A stretch of 37,137 bases of DNA from Pseudoxanthomonas dokdonensis (GTDB lineage Bacteria > Pseudomonadota > Gammaproteobacteria > Xanthomonadales > Xanthomonadaceae), in the NCBI RefSeq assembly GCF_001431405.1, contig NZ_LDJL01000023.1, forward strand, positions 1 through 37,137. Reading direction: 5' to 3'. Each line of letters starts with the position of its first letter. The stretch's first letter is position 1. Shown here piece after piece: positions 29,302-37,137 of the stretch. The notes under the pieces were generated by a model, which saw nothing but the letters and a program-made list of their open reading frames with translations, did no database searches and was not told where the DNA came from. A program made the position numbers and the translations under genes.

Positions 29302-29760
29302 TCAGTCCGGCAGCGCGGCCAGCGGCAGGCTGTACCACTGGCTGCTTTCCTCGCGCCAGCCGGCGGCGCGATACAGCGACTGCGCGGCCAGGTTGTCGCT
29401 GCCGGTTTCCAGCATCAGGCGGGTCGCGCCAGCGGCCGAACTGGCGACCGCGGCCGCGTCCAGCAACAAGCGGCCGATGCCCTGGCGGCGGAAATTCTGC
29501 TGCACGTAAAGATCATTGAGGATGAACAACGGTGCCGTCTGCACCGATGAATACATCGGGTAGAGCTGGGTGAAACCAATGATTTCGCCGCCGACCTCGG
29601 CCACGATCAGCACCGACTGATGGCGCTGCTGGCGCTCACGCAGGAACTGGCAGGCGCGGTCGATGTCGGTGGCCTGGCCGTAGAACTGGCGATAGGCATC
29701 GAACAGCACGGCCACTTGCTCCAGTTCGTTGTCGGCGGGGCCGCGGATAGTGATGTCCAT
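29302..29760 (-). CDS. GNAT family N-acetyltransferase
   Basis: 152 residues. The acetyl-CoA pyrophosphate loop is FRRQGIGRLLLDAA (about 90-103). Preceding strands (VLIVAEVGGEIIGFTQLYP, FILNDLYV) and the C-terminal NLAAQSLYRAAGWREESSQW segment complete the GNAT fold. The opening MDITIRGPADNELEQVAVLF and DAYRQFYGQ match a group of uncharacterised bacterial acetyltransferases. The acceptor is unknown. It is 102 bp downstream of prfA; that gap holds no gene. Confidence 0.9.
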   Translation of the reverse strand: MDITIRGPADNELEQVAVLFDAYRQFYGQATDIDRACQFLRERQQRHQSVLIVAEVGGEIIGFTQLYPMYSSVQTAPLFILNDLYVQQNFRRQGIGRLLLDAAAVASSAAGATRLMLETGSDNLAAQSLYRAAGWREESSQWYSLPLAALPD

Positions 29761-29862
29761 CGGGCAGATACTCCTGTGTGCGGTTGCGAAGGCCGCGACT
29801 GGCTACGGTCGCAGAGCTTGCCGGTTGGAATCAAGCCGCAATGCGTGCCGCGTTGACGCCAG

Positions 29863-30948
29863 TCACGCCACGTCCGACAGCCGCGCCAGTTCATCGGCCT
29901 GGTATTCGCGCAGCAGGCGGTCGACCAGGGGATCCAGATCGCCCTCGATGATATTGGGCAGGTCGTACAGGGTCAGGCCTTCGACCCGGTGATCGGTGAT
30001 CCGCCCCTGCGGGAAGTTGTAGGTGCGGATGCGCTGGCTGCGGTCGCCGCTGCCGACCTGGAGTTTGCGTGACTCGGCCTGCGCCGCCAGCTGCCTGCCA
30101 CGTTCGGCGTCCAGCAGTTGCGCCTTCAAGCGTTTCATCGCGTTGTCGCGGTTGGCGTGCTGGCTGCGCTGGGTCTGCGATTCCACCACCACCCCGGTCG
30201 GCAAGTGGGTGATGCGGATCGCCGAATCGGTCTTGTTGACGTGCTGGCCACCGGCGCCACTGGAGCGGAACGTGTCGATCCGCAGATCCGCCGGATTGAT
30301 CACCACTTCGTCAATGGCCTCGTCCTCGGGAATGATCGCCACGGTCGCCGCCGAGGTATGGATGCGGCCCTGCGATTCGGTCGCTGGCACCCGTTGCACC
30401 CGGTGGGTACCGGATTCGAACTTCAACCGTGCGAACGCGCCGCGGCCGATGACCTTGGCGACGATTTCCTTGTAGCCGCCATGCTCGCCGGGGCTGTCCG
30501 ATTCGATATCCACCTTCCAGCCGCGGCGTTCGGCATAGCGGGCGTACATGCGGAACAGATCTCCGGCGAAAATCGCCGCTTCGTCGCCGCCGGTGCCGGC
30601 CCGTATCTCCAGGAACAGGTTGGCATCGTCGCGACTGTCGCGCGGAATCAGCAGCAGCGACAGCTCGTCTTCCAACTCGGCCAGCCGCGCATTGGCGGTG
30701 TCGATCTCCTCTTCCGCCAGTTCGGCCAGTTCCGGGTCGGCGCGCATTGCCAGCGCGGCTTCCAGGTCCTGGCGGGCGCGGGCTTCCTCGGCCAATGCCA
30801 GCGCCACCGGCTCCAACTGGGCGAACTCGCGCGAATAATCGCGGAAGCGCTCGTTGTCGGCGACCACGCCTGGGTCGGCCAGCAGACGTTCGAGTTCTTC
30901 GCGGCGCTCGGCCAGCGCTTCCAGCTTACGGCGCAGCGTCGGGGTCAT
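29863..30948 (-). CDS. prfA: Peptide chain release factor 1 (RF1)
   Basis: 361-residue class I release factor reading UAA and UAG. The stop-codon tripeptide PAT is in [16 protein letters not shown]. The catalytic GGQ has its glutamine at 235 ([16 protein letters not shown]), the same number as in E. coli, and is the methylation target of PrmC (encoded at 5924-6772). The start overlaps the end of hemA by 23 bases on the same strand. Confidence 0.98.
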   Translation of the reverse strand: MTPTLRRKLEALAERREELERLLADPGVVADNERFRDYSREFAQLEPVALALAEEARARQDLEAALAMRADPELAELAEEEIDTANARLAELEDELSLLLIPRDSRDDANLFLEIRAGTGGDEAAIFAGDLFRMYARYAERRGWKVDIESDSPGEHGGYKEIVAKVIGRGAFARLKFESGTHRVQRVPATESQGRIHTSAATVAIIPEDEAIDEVVINPADLRIDTFRSSGAGGQHVNKTDSAIRITHLPTGVVVESQTQRSQHANRDNAMKRLKAQLLDAERGRQLAAQAESRKLQVGSGDRSQRIRTYNFPQGRITDHRVEGLTLYDLPNIIEGDLDPLVDRLLREYQADELARLSDVA

Positions 30949-32239
30949 CAGGTTCCGGTCTGGTTGGGGCGGGCGTGTCAGCGGAAAAATCAGGGTGCGA
31001 ATACGGCGCCTGCGCCGGGAACAGCTTGTCGGCGGCGCGTGCCAGATCGGTGTCGCCGCGCAGCGCGGCTTCGCGTAACGCGGCAGTCGGCGGGTGCAGC
31101 AGACGGTTGGTCAGGGTATTTGCGAGGAATTCCAGCACCGCCTCGGCGTCGCGGCCATTGGCCAGTTGTTGCCGGGCCTTGCCGAGGACATCGTCGCGGG
31201 TCGAATCACCCAGCGCGCGTAGTCGTTTCAGCGGCTGCTGGTGGCGGCTGGCCTGCAGGGTTTCCAGATAGCGTGCGACCTGCAGCTCGATGATGGTCTC
31301 GGCCGCTTCGGCGGCTTCGCGACGACTGCGGCGGTTGTCTTCGACCGCGCGTTCGAGATCGTCGACGGTGTACAGGTAGGCATCGTCCAGTTGCGCCACC
31401 CCGGCCTCGATATCGCGGGGTACCGCCAGATCGAACAGCAGCATCGGCTTGTGCCGCCGCTGGATCAGGGCTGCCTTCACCTGGGTCTGGCTGATCACCG
31501 GTTCGCGGCTGGCGGTGGCCGAGAACACCACGTCGGCCTCGGCCAGGTGGCGCTCCATCTCGGTCAGCGGCAGGGCATAACCGCCGTGCCGGCTGGCCAG
31601 CTCCTGGGCATGGGCCAGGGTGCGGTTGGCGATCAACAGGCGCTGGACGCGGCCTTCGCTGAGGTGTCTGGCGGCCAGCTCGATGGTTTCGCCGGCGCCG
31701 ACCAGCATCACCGTGGAATCGCTGAGCCGGGTGAACGAATTCTGTGCCAGGCGCACCGCCGCCGAGGCCACCGAGACCGGATTTGCACCCACCCGGGTAT
31801 CGGTACGCGCGCGCTTGGCGACGGCGAAGGTCTGCTGGAACAGACGGTCCAGGCGATTGCCGAGCGCACCATGCTGGCGCGCATGCGCCCACGCTTCCTT
31901 GACCTGGCCGAGGATCTGCGGCTCGCCCAGCACCATTGAATCCAGCCCGGTCGCGACCCGGAACAGGTGCCGCACCGCGTCGCCATCATGATGCCGGTAC
32001 AGATAGGCGTGCAGACCGTCGGCGTGGGTGTTGAGCCACCGCGCCAGACTGTCGCCATCGGCGGCGATCGCGTACAGCTCGGTGCGGTTGCAGGTCGACA
32101 GCAGCGCGGCTTCCTCGACATCGGGCAGGGCACGCAGCGACGCCAGCGCCTGCGGCAACGCATGCGCATCGAAGGCGACCTGTTCGCGCAGGTCGACCGG
32201 GGCGGTCTGGTGATTGAGTCCTAGAACCCACAACGTCAT
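30926..32239 (-). CDS. hemA: Glutamyl-tRNA reductase
   Basis: 437-residue NADPH-dependent enzyme that converts glutamyl-tRNA to glutamate-1-semialdehyde, the first committed step of tetrapyrrole synthesis in this group. The catalytic C50 is in [21 protein letters not shown], the NADPH-binding [16 protein letters not shown], and the C-terminal dimerisation helix with [20 protein letters not shown] residues are present. It overlaps prfA by 23 bases. The divergent TPR gene begins 63 bp away, the arrangement seen in Pseudomonas. Confidence 0.97.
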   Translation of the reverse strand: MTLWVLGLNHQTAPVDLREQVAFDAHALPQALASLRALPDVEEAALLSTCNRTELYAIAADGDSLARWLNTHADGLHAYLYRHHDGDAVRHLFRVATGLDSMVLGEPQILGQVKEAWAHARQHGALGNRLDRLFQQTFAVAKRARTDTRVGANPVSVASAAVRLAQNSFTRLSDSTVMLVGAGETIELAARHLSEGRVQRLLIANRTLAHAQELASRHGGYALPLTEMERHLAEADVVFSATASREPVISQTQVKAALIQRRHKPMLLFDLAVPRDIEAGVAQLDDAYLYTVDDLERAVEDNRRSRREAAEAAETIIELQVARYLETLQASRHQQPLKRLRALGDSTRDDVLGKARQQLANGRDAEAVLEFLANTLTNRLLHPPTAALREAALRGDTDLARAADKLFPAQAPYSHPDFSADTPAPTRPEPDDPDAAP

Positions 32240-32302
32240 TTTCAGAGGCTTGCGCTAAGCTGCTGGCTATCGAGCCGCTATTTTACGGCCCCCGTGACTT
32301 CC

Positions 32303-34072
32303 ATGCCCGCAATGATTCGTATCACCACCGCCATGCTCGTGCTGCTGGCCCTGTGTCCAGCCGCCGCAAGTGCCGCCACCAGCGCCCCGGAAGGGGACTC
32401 ACTGACTGCCGTGATGGCAGGCGAGTTCGCCCTGCAGGCCGGCCAGTTGCCGGAGGCCTCGGACTGGTATCTGCAGGCCGCGCGCGAGTCGCAGGACGCC
32501 GGGCTGGCCGAGCGTGCGACCCGGATCGCCTTGCTGGCCAACCAGGACCGGCAAGCCGGTGAGGCCCTGCAACTGTGGCACCAGCGGGCACCGAGTTCGC
32601 TGGCCATGCGCGGCGCCGAGGCCACCCTGGCGCTGCGCCAGGGCAAGCGCCGCAACGCCCGCAAGGTGCTGGCCGGGTTGATGAGCGCACCGGATCCGCT
32701 CGGTTGGCGCTATGCGCTGACCGCGCTGGCCAGCGGCGGCAAGGACCCGTCATTGTCGGCGCGGGTGCTGCGGGACCTGGTCGCCGATGACGCAATCCCG
32801 GCGCAGTTGCCGGCATGGCTGGCCTTTGCCGGCCTGGCCCAGCAGCTGGACGACCCCAAGCTGGCCGAGCAGATGGTCGCGACCGTGGTGGACAGGTTCC
32901 CGGGCGAGCCGCGGGTGGCCCTGCTGCACGCCAACCAACTGCGCCAGGCGGGCAAGACCGGACAAGCCCGCCAGATTCTCGATGGTTTGCAACCGCAGGC
33001 CCAGGACAACCATGCCCTGCGCCTGCAACTGGCGCAGGAATACGACCGTCTGGACGATCCGGTCGAGGCCTCCGAGGTGCTGGCGCTGGGGCCGCAGGAC
33101 ACCTTCATCTACGGGCTGCGCGCCACATTGCTGGCCAAGGCCGAAGACAACGAAGCGCTGACCCGCCTGTATGACGAACTGCGCCATGATTCGACTCCGC
33201 CGCCGACCGCGTCCGACCCGCTCGGCGCCGAGCGCGCCGCCGCGGCAGCTGATGATGCCAATGGCGGGGATGACGTGGATGCAGACGCCGGCCCCGACGC
33301 CGAAGACGAATCCGAGCGCAAGCTGCTGCTCGGCCGGATGGCTGAATACCTGAAGCGGCCGGAAGAAGCACTGGACTGGTACAACCAGGTCGAGCAGGGC
33401 GGGCATCGCTTCGAAGCCCGCCTGCGCGCGGCCAACACCTTGTTCGAACTCGGTCGTCCCGAGCAGGCTTACAACGAGCTGCGTGAGCTGCAGGGTGACG
33501 CCAGTGCCGACGACGAGGCGCGGATTGGTGCCTACCTGCTGGAAGCCGAACTGCGCGACAAGCAGCAGGACAGTGATGGCGAACTGGATGTCTACGCCCG
33601 TGGACTGGCGGCGTATCCGGACGAGCACAGCCTGCTGTACGCCCGTGGCCTGGCCTGGGAACGGCGCGATCGCATAGACCGCGCCGAGGCCGATCTGCGC
33701 AAGATCCTGGTCAGTGACCCGGACAATGTGGCCGCGCTCAACGCACTGGGCTATACCCTGGCCGACCGTACCGAACGCTATCAGGAAGCGCTGGAGCTGA
33801 TCGACCGCGCGCGCGCTGCTTCGCCCGAGGACGCCGCGATCATCGACAGCTATGGCTGGGTGCTGTACCGGCTGGGCCGAAACCAGGACGCCCTGGTCGA
33901 GTTGCGCCGTGCCTACACCCTGCAGAAAGATCCGGAAATCGCCGCCCACGTCGCCGAAGTGCTGTGGGTGCTGGGGCGCCGCGACGAGGCGCGCCATTAT
34001 TTCGAGGAAGCCCGCAAATTGGACCCCGACAATCGATCGCTCAAGCGCGCGCTGGAGAAGACCGGCGCATGA
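32303..34072 (+). CDS. Exported tetratricopeptide-repeat protein
   Basis: 589 residues from ATG 32303 (an alternative ATG is at 32312, and a GTG at 32294). A signal peptide (MIRITTAMLVLLALCPAAAS, cut near SAA) is followed by many TPR-like helix pairs covering most of the protein. A low-complexity acidic insert lies at about 310-340 (ADDANGGDDVDADAGPDAED). The C-terminal repeats are the clearest (VAALNALGYTLADRTERYQE, then DSYGWVLYRLGRNQDALVEL). It probably acts as a periplasmic scaffold. Homologues stand upstream of lolB-ispE-prs in Pseudomonas too. The stop overlaps the lolB start (ATGA). Confidence 0.88.
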   Translation: MPAMIRITTAMLVLLALCPAAASAATSAPEGDSLTAVMAGEFALQAGQLPEASDWYLQAARESQDAGLAERATRIALLANQDRQAGEALQLWHQRAPSSLAMRGAEATLALRQGKRRNARKVLAGLMSAPDPLGWRYALTALASGGKDPSLSARVLRDLVADDAIPAQLPAWLAFAGLAQQLDDPKLAEQMVATVVDRFPGEPRVALLHANQLRQAGKTGQARQILDGLQPQAQDNHALRLQLAQEYDRLDDPVEASEVLALGPQDTFIYGLRATLLAKAEDNEALTRLYDELRHDSTPPPTASDPLGAERAAAAADDANGGDDVDADAGPDAEDESERKLLLGRMAEYLKRPEEALDWYNQVEQGGHRFEARLRAANTLFELGRPEQAYNELRELQGDASADDEARIGAYLLEAELRDKQQDSDGELDVYARGLAAYPDEHSLLYARGLAWERRDRIDRAEADLRKILVSDPDNVAALNALGYTLADRTERYQEALELIDRARAASPEDAAIIDSYGWVLYRLGRNQDALVELRRAYTLQKDPEIAAHVAEVLWVLGRRDEARHYFEEARKLDPDNRSLKRALEKTGA

Positions 34073-34716
34073 AGACATGGCATGTTTTACCGGCCCTGGT
34101 GCTGCTGGGGTTGCTGGCCGGTTGCGCCAGCCGTGGCCCCAGCGTGGCCGGGCAAGCCAGCCTCACCGATCCGCAGGCATTGGCCGCTGCCCAGGCCGGG
34201 CAGGCCACCCGCAGCGCCTGGCTGCGCACCCACCCGCAATGGTCGTTCCAGGGCCGGGTGGCGATCAGCCAGAATGGCAAGGGCGGCAACGGCCGGATGG
34301 ACTGGCAACAGGACGGTGACAGTTACCAGGTGTCGCTGAGTGCGCCGATCACCCGCCAGAGCTGGCAACTGCATGTAGACCCGCAGGGCGCGCGCCTGCT
34401 GGGCCTGGAAGGCGGTGAACGCAGCGGCCCGGATGCCGCGGCGCTGCTGCAGGCGGCCACCGGCTGGCAGGTGCCAGTGCAGGCGCTGTCGGATTGGGCG
34501 CGTGGGATGGCCGCCGAAGGCATGGCAGGCGAGTCCCGCTACAACCTGCAGGGCCAACTGCAGCACCTGCAACAGCAGGGCTGGCAGGTCGACTATGCCG
34601 AGTGGCTGGCGCCGCAGGGCGACCAGCCGGCGATGCCGCGACGGATAGAAGCAGCCCGTGGCGAGGCCAAGGTACGCCTGATTATCGATCAGTGGAGCCT
34701 GGAAGCCGGTCCGTGA
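34069..34716 (+). CDS. lolB: Outer-membrane lipoprotein receptor LolB
   Basis: 215-residue lipoprotein that accepts lipoproteins from LolA and places them in the outer membrane. The signal peptide ends LLAGC. WSFQGRVAISQNGKGGNGRM, LSAPITRQSWQLHVDPQGAR and the C-terminal PRRIEAARGEAKVRLIIDQW match the LolB barrel. The start overlaps the TPR gene stop. ispE follows after nine bases. This is the only LolB candidate seen. Confidence 0.94.
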   Translation: MKTWHVLPALVLLGLLAGCASRGPSVAGQASLTDPQALAAAQAGQATRSAWLRTHPQWSFQGRVAISQNGKGGNGRMDWQQDGDSYQVSLSAPITRQSWQLHVDPQGARLLGLEGGERSGPDAAALLQAATGWQVPVQALSDWARGMAAEGMAGESRYNLQGQLQHLQQQGWQVDYAEWLAPQGDQPAMPRRIEAARGEAKVRLIIDQWSLEAGP

Positions 34717-34725
34717 GCCAGTTTG

Positions 34726-35685
34726 ATGAATGAGCGCCATCCGCACGATCTGCAGGCCGGCCAGATGTTTTCCCGCGCCGCTGGCTGGTCGCACTGGCCG
34801 GCACCGGCCAAGCTGAACCTGTTCCTGCAGATCACCGGCCGTCGCGACGACGGCTATCACCTGCTGCAAAGCGTGTTCCGGCTGCTGGAATGGGGCGACA
34901 CCATCCATCTGCGCCCGCGCGCCGATACCGCCGTGCGCCGATGCGCCGATCCGGAGGGCCAGCCGAGCACGATAGCCGAACACGACGACTTGACCGTTCG
35001 CGCAGCAAAACTTCTGCAAAAAGCGACCAATTGCCAGCAAGGTGTGGACATTGGCGTCGAAAAGCGCATTCCAATGGGCGGCGGATTTGGCGGTGGTTCG
35101 TCGGATGCGGCCACCGTGCTGGTGGCGCTCAACCAGTTATGGGGCACTGCGCTGGATGTGGATGCGCTGGCCGAGCTCGGCCTGCAACTGGGCGCCGATG
35201 TGCCGGTCTTCGTCCGCGGCGACAACGCCTGGGCTGAAGGAGTCGGCGAGCAGCTGACCCCATTGTCGCTACCCCCGGCCTGGTATCTGCTGGTCGATCC
35301 CGGCGTCCACATTCCCACCGCTGAACTTTTTCAGGCAAAAGATTTGACGCGGGATGCCACACCCGCGAAAATAGCCGGCTTCCTCACGGGAGACCTGCTC
35401 GGCAATGCGTTCGAGCCGGTGCTGCGAAGAAAGGAACCGGCGATTGAAGCTGTTTTCCGTGCTCTTTCGCGCATTGGCACGCCACGATTGACGGGTTCTG
35501 GCAGCGGTTGTTTCGTGGAGTTCGCTGATCGCGCCTCGGCCGAGGCTGCATTGGCGGATGTGCCATCCAGCCTGCGGGCATGGCTGGCACAGGGCGCCGG
35601 GCGCTCGCCACTGCATGCCGCCCTTGCACAGGCGAACGCTGCCCAACGGCGGCGATCGCTGCAAGGCCAGCCGGGTCTTTCCTGA
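34726..35685 (+). CDS. ispE: 4-diphosphocytidyl-2-C-methyl-D-erythritol kinase (IspE)
   Basis: 319-residue GHMP-family kinase of the MEP isoprenoid pathway. [20 protein letters not shown] (26-45) contains the substrate-binding Lys and Asn, and [14 protein letters not shown] (116-129) is the ATP loop with the catalytic Asp region. [12 protein letters not shown] is GHMP motif III. The chosen ATG 34726 gives about 25 residues before the usual start of similarity; an internal ATG at 34765 (MFSRAAGW) would give a length closer to other IspE proteins. The TTG at 34723 is also open. Co-directional with lolB and followed by tRNA-Gln and prs. Confidence 0.95.
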   Translation: MNERHPHDLQAGQMFSRAAGWSHWPAPAKLNLFLQITGRRDDGYHLLQSVFRLLEWGDTIHLRPRADTAVRRCADPEGQPSTIAEHDDLTVRAAKLLQKATNCQQGVDIGVEKRIPMGGGFGGGSSDAATVLVALNQLWGTALDVDALAELGLQLGADVPVFVRGDNAWAEGVGEQLTPLSLPPAWYLLVDPGVHIPTAELFQAKDLTRDATPAKIAGFLTGDLLGNAFEPVLRRKEPAIEAVFRALSRIGTPRLTGSGSGCFVEFADRASAEAALADVPSSLRAWLAQGAGRSPLHAALAQANAAQRRRSLQGQPGLS

Positions 35686-35702
35686 TCAACGTCAACACAT
35701 TC

Positions 35703-35778
35703 TGGGGCGTCGCCAAGTGGTTAAGGCACCGGGTTTTGATCCCGGCATTCGTAGGTTCGACTCCTACCGCCCCAGCCA
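35703..35778 (+). tRNA. tRNA-Gln (anticodon TTG)
   Basis: A full cloverleaf: acceptor TGGGGCG (35703-35709) pairs with CGCCCCA (35768-35774), followed by discriminator G and an encoded CCA (35776-35778). The anticodon stem CCGGG/CCCGG encloses the loop TTTTGAT, giving anticodon TTG for the Gln codon CAA. The T arm is GTAGG-TTCGACT-CCTAC. It lies between ispE and prs, its usual place in gammaproteobacteria. Confidence 0.97.
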
Positions 35779-35890
35779 GTCTCCTGCAGGCTGGTCAGTA
35801 CCCGGTCACCCGCTGCTTGCCAGCAGGTGGTTGAATACCCCGCCTGATATCGCTGTACCGATTGCCCCGCCGCCGCGTTGAGAGAAGAAA

Positions 35891-36850
35891 ATGCAAGACG
35901 ACCGTAACCTGCTTGTCTTCTCGGGCAATGCCAACAAGCCACTGGCTGCCAGCATCTGCCGCGAACTGGGCGTGCGCCCGGGCAAGGCAATGGTGTCGCG
36001 CTTCTCCGATGGTGAAGTGCAGGTGGAAATCGAGGAGAACGTACGCCGCCAGGAAGTGTTCGTGGTCCAGCCGACCTGTGCGCCGACCGCCGAGAACCTG
36101 ATGGAACTGCTGGTGCTGATCGACGCGCTCAAGCGCGCCAGCGCCGCCAGTGTGACCGCGGTGGTGCCGTACTTCGGCTATTCACGCCAGGATCGCCGCA
36201 TGCGTTCGTCGCGGGTGCCGATCACCGCCAAGGTCGCCGCCAGGATGTTTGGCGCGGTCAGCGCCGACCGGGTCCTGACCGTCGATCTGCACGCCGACCA
36301 GATCCAGGGTTTCTTCGATATCCCGGTCGACAACGTCTACGCGTCGCCGCTGCTGCTGGCTGACATCTGGCGTGCCTACGGCACCGACAACCTGATTGTG
36401 GTGTCGCCCGACGTCGGTGGCGTGGTCCGTGCCCGCGCGGTGGCCAAGCGCCTGGACGATGCCGATCTGGCGATCATCGACAAGCGCCGTCCGCGCGCCA
36501 ACGTCTCCACCGTGATGAACATCATCGGCGACGTCGAAGGCAAGGACTGCGTGCTGGTCGATGACATCGTCGACACTGCCGGCACCCTGTGCGCGGCCGC
36601 GGCGGCATTGAAGTCGCGTGGCGCCAACAAGGTCGCTGCCTACTGCACCCATGCGGTGCTGTCGGGTCCGGCGGTGGACAACGTCAACAATTCGGTACTC
36701 GACGAGCTGGTCGTCACCGACACCATCCCGCTGTCGTTGCAGGCCCAGGCCTGCAGCAAGATCCGCCAGCTCAGCGTCGCCGAGCTGCTGGCCGAAACCA
36801 TCCGCCGCATCGCCTTTGGCGAGTCGGTCAGTTCGCTGTACGTGGACTGA
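35891..36850 (+). CDS. prs: Ribose-phosphate pyrophosphokinase
   Basis: 319-residue PRPP synthetase that makes phosphoribosyl pyrophosphate for purines, pyrimidines, histidine, tryptophan and [21 protein letters not shown] (97-114), the metal-binding [11 protein letters not shown] (132-142) and the PRPP loop [11 protein letters not shown] (223-233) are all present. The ATG at 35891 follows GAGAGAAGAAA. The gene stands after tRNA-Gln; rplY follows after a terminator-like hairpin. Confidence 0.98.
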   Translation: MQDDRNLLVFSGNANKPLAASICRELGVRPGKAMVSRFSDGEVQVEIEENVRRQEVFVVQPTCAPTAENLMELLVLIDALKRASAASVTAVVPYFGYSRQDRRMRSSRVPITAKVAARMFGAVSADRVLTVDLHADQIQGFFDIPVDNVYASPLLLADIWRAYGTDNLIVVSPDVGGVVRARAVAKRLDDADLAIIDKRRPRANVSTVMNIIGDVEGKDCVLVDDIVDTAGTLCAAAAALKSRGANKVAAYCTHAVLSGPAVDNVNNSVLDELVVTDTIPLSLQAQACSKIRQLSVAELLAETIRRIAFGESVSSLYVD

Positions 36851-36899
36851 CGCAGGCGGCACTGTTTCACGTCCGTCCGGTTTTCCGGCGGGCCATCAG

Positions 36900-36925
36900 A
36901 CTCACCTGGTCGCGGGTGAGTTTTT
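36900..36925 (+). terminator. Terminator between prs and rplY
   Basis: Stem ACTCACC/GGTGAGT with an eight-base loop is followed by TTTTT (36921-36925), 49 bp after the prs stop and 44 bp before rplY. rplY therefore needs some read-through or its own promoter; I could not identify one in the short remaining space. Confidence 0.7.
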
Positions 36926-36968
36926 CAAATCGCCGCGAGGCGGTTCATTCAAAGAAGGTAGTTGCAAA

Positions 36969-37137
36969 ATGGCAAAGTCTCACAAAATCGACGTGCAGCG
37001 CCGCGAAGACGAAGGTAAGGGTGCGAGCCGCCGCCTGCGTCACGCCGGTCAGGTGCCCGCCATCGTTTACGGTGGTGATCTCGAACCCGTCAGCATCCAG
37101 CTGAACCACAACGACGTCTGGCTGGCCAGCCAGAACG
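36969..37137 (+). CDS. rplY: 50S ribosomal protein L25/Ctc (partial, cut by window end)
   Basis: The first 56 codons are visible: [20 protein letters not shown], then [20 protein letters not shown]. This is the 5S-rRNA-binding N-terminal domain of bL25; '[16 protein letters not shown]' is the family signature. Whether it has the long C-terminal Ctc domain cannot be seen. AAGAAGGTAG lies just upstream of ATG 36969. Its place after prs matches other gammaproteobacteria. Confidence 0.95.
   Translation, partial: MAKSHKIDVQRREDEGKGASRRLRHAGQVPAIVYGGDLEPVSIQLNHNDVWLASQN

Noticed and set aside
35779..35890. Possible terminator or attachment site after tRNA-Gln
   Set aside because: Short imperfect inverted repeats (CCAG...CTGG) occur, but there is no T-run. 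The flanking genes are housekeeping, with no integrase or duplicated tRNA end, so an integrated element is not supported.

Overview
This is a GC-rich bacterial chromosome segment, almost certainly from the Xanthomonadaceae (Stenotrophomonas, Pseudoxanthomonas or Xanthomonas type). The evidence is: the ahpC-ahpF-oxyR gene order known from Xanthomonas; a 313-residue proline iminopeptidase whose catalytic residues fall at the same numbers as in the crystallised Xanthomonas enzyme; a 567-residue bacterial O-GlcNAc-transferase homologue of the Xanthomonas type; a DUF1631 protein; and GTAG-headed palindromic REP sequences like those of Stenotrophomonas. Genus cannot be fixed by eye. Most of the content is housekeeping or conserved accessory. 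I see no prophage, IS element, CRISPR array or obvious defence island.

Layout. 1-3189: peroxide defence on the minus strand (ahpC, ahpF, oxyR), with a readable OxyR operator and promoter in front of ahpC. oxyR is not continuous: at about base 80 the sequence folds back on itself, and the next part of OxyR is read on the opposite strand up to base 1. 3190-8093: plus-strand M1 aminopeptidase, prmC, proline iminopeptidase and a small PhnA-domain protein. 8087-8974: two clusters of REP palindromes bracketing a Nudix hydrolase gene. 8975-10496: coupled minus-strand genes for a 5'-3' exonuclease and a nitroreductase. 10649-17617: DUF1631 protein and the energy-linked transhydrogenase pntAA / pntAB-pntB, split by an opposed three-gene ECF-sigma cassette (sigma factor, one-pass membrane protein, periplasmic LTxxQ-like protein). 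17618-18040: a 176-bp tandem repeat. 18041-21689: small membrane protein, sufT and a secreted subtilisin-like protease. 21772-25308: asparaginase-domain protein, DUF2069 protein, WrbA, YihY protein and a TlpA-like lipoprotein. 25474-32239: a long minus-strand run (hemA-prfA, GNAT, OGT-like, moaB, ppk2, Gly/Asn/Ser-rich secreted protein). 32303-37137: the classic gammaproteobacterial block TPR protein-lolB-ispE-tRNA(Gln)-prs-rplY on the plus strand, with rplY cut by the window end.

How genes work together. AhpF passes NADH electrons to AhpC, and OxyR controls both. HemA supplies 5-aminolevulinate synthesis; its overlapping neighbour prfA encodes RF1, which is the substrate of PrmC encoded 24 kb away. 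LolB, IspE and Prs feed outer-membrane biogenesis, isoprenoid and nucleotide synthesis. PntAA/AB/B form one proton-pumping transhydrogenase despite the interrupted locus. The least understood parts are the sigma-factor cassette, the OGT-like protein with unknown targets, the low-complexity secreted protein downstream of ppk2, and the two non-coding repeat regions. Nothing seen here is convincingly a wholly new system; the sigma cassette inside pnt and the oxyR fold-back are the strongest items for a second look.
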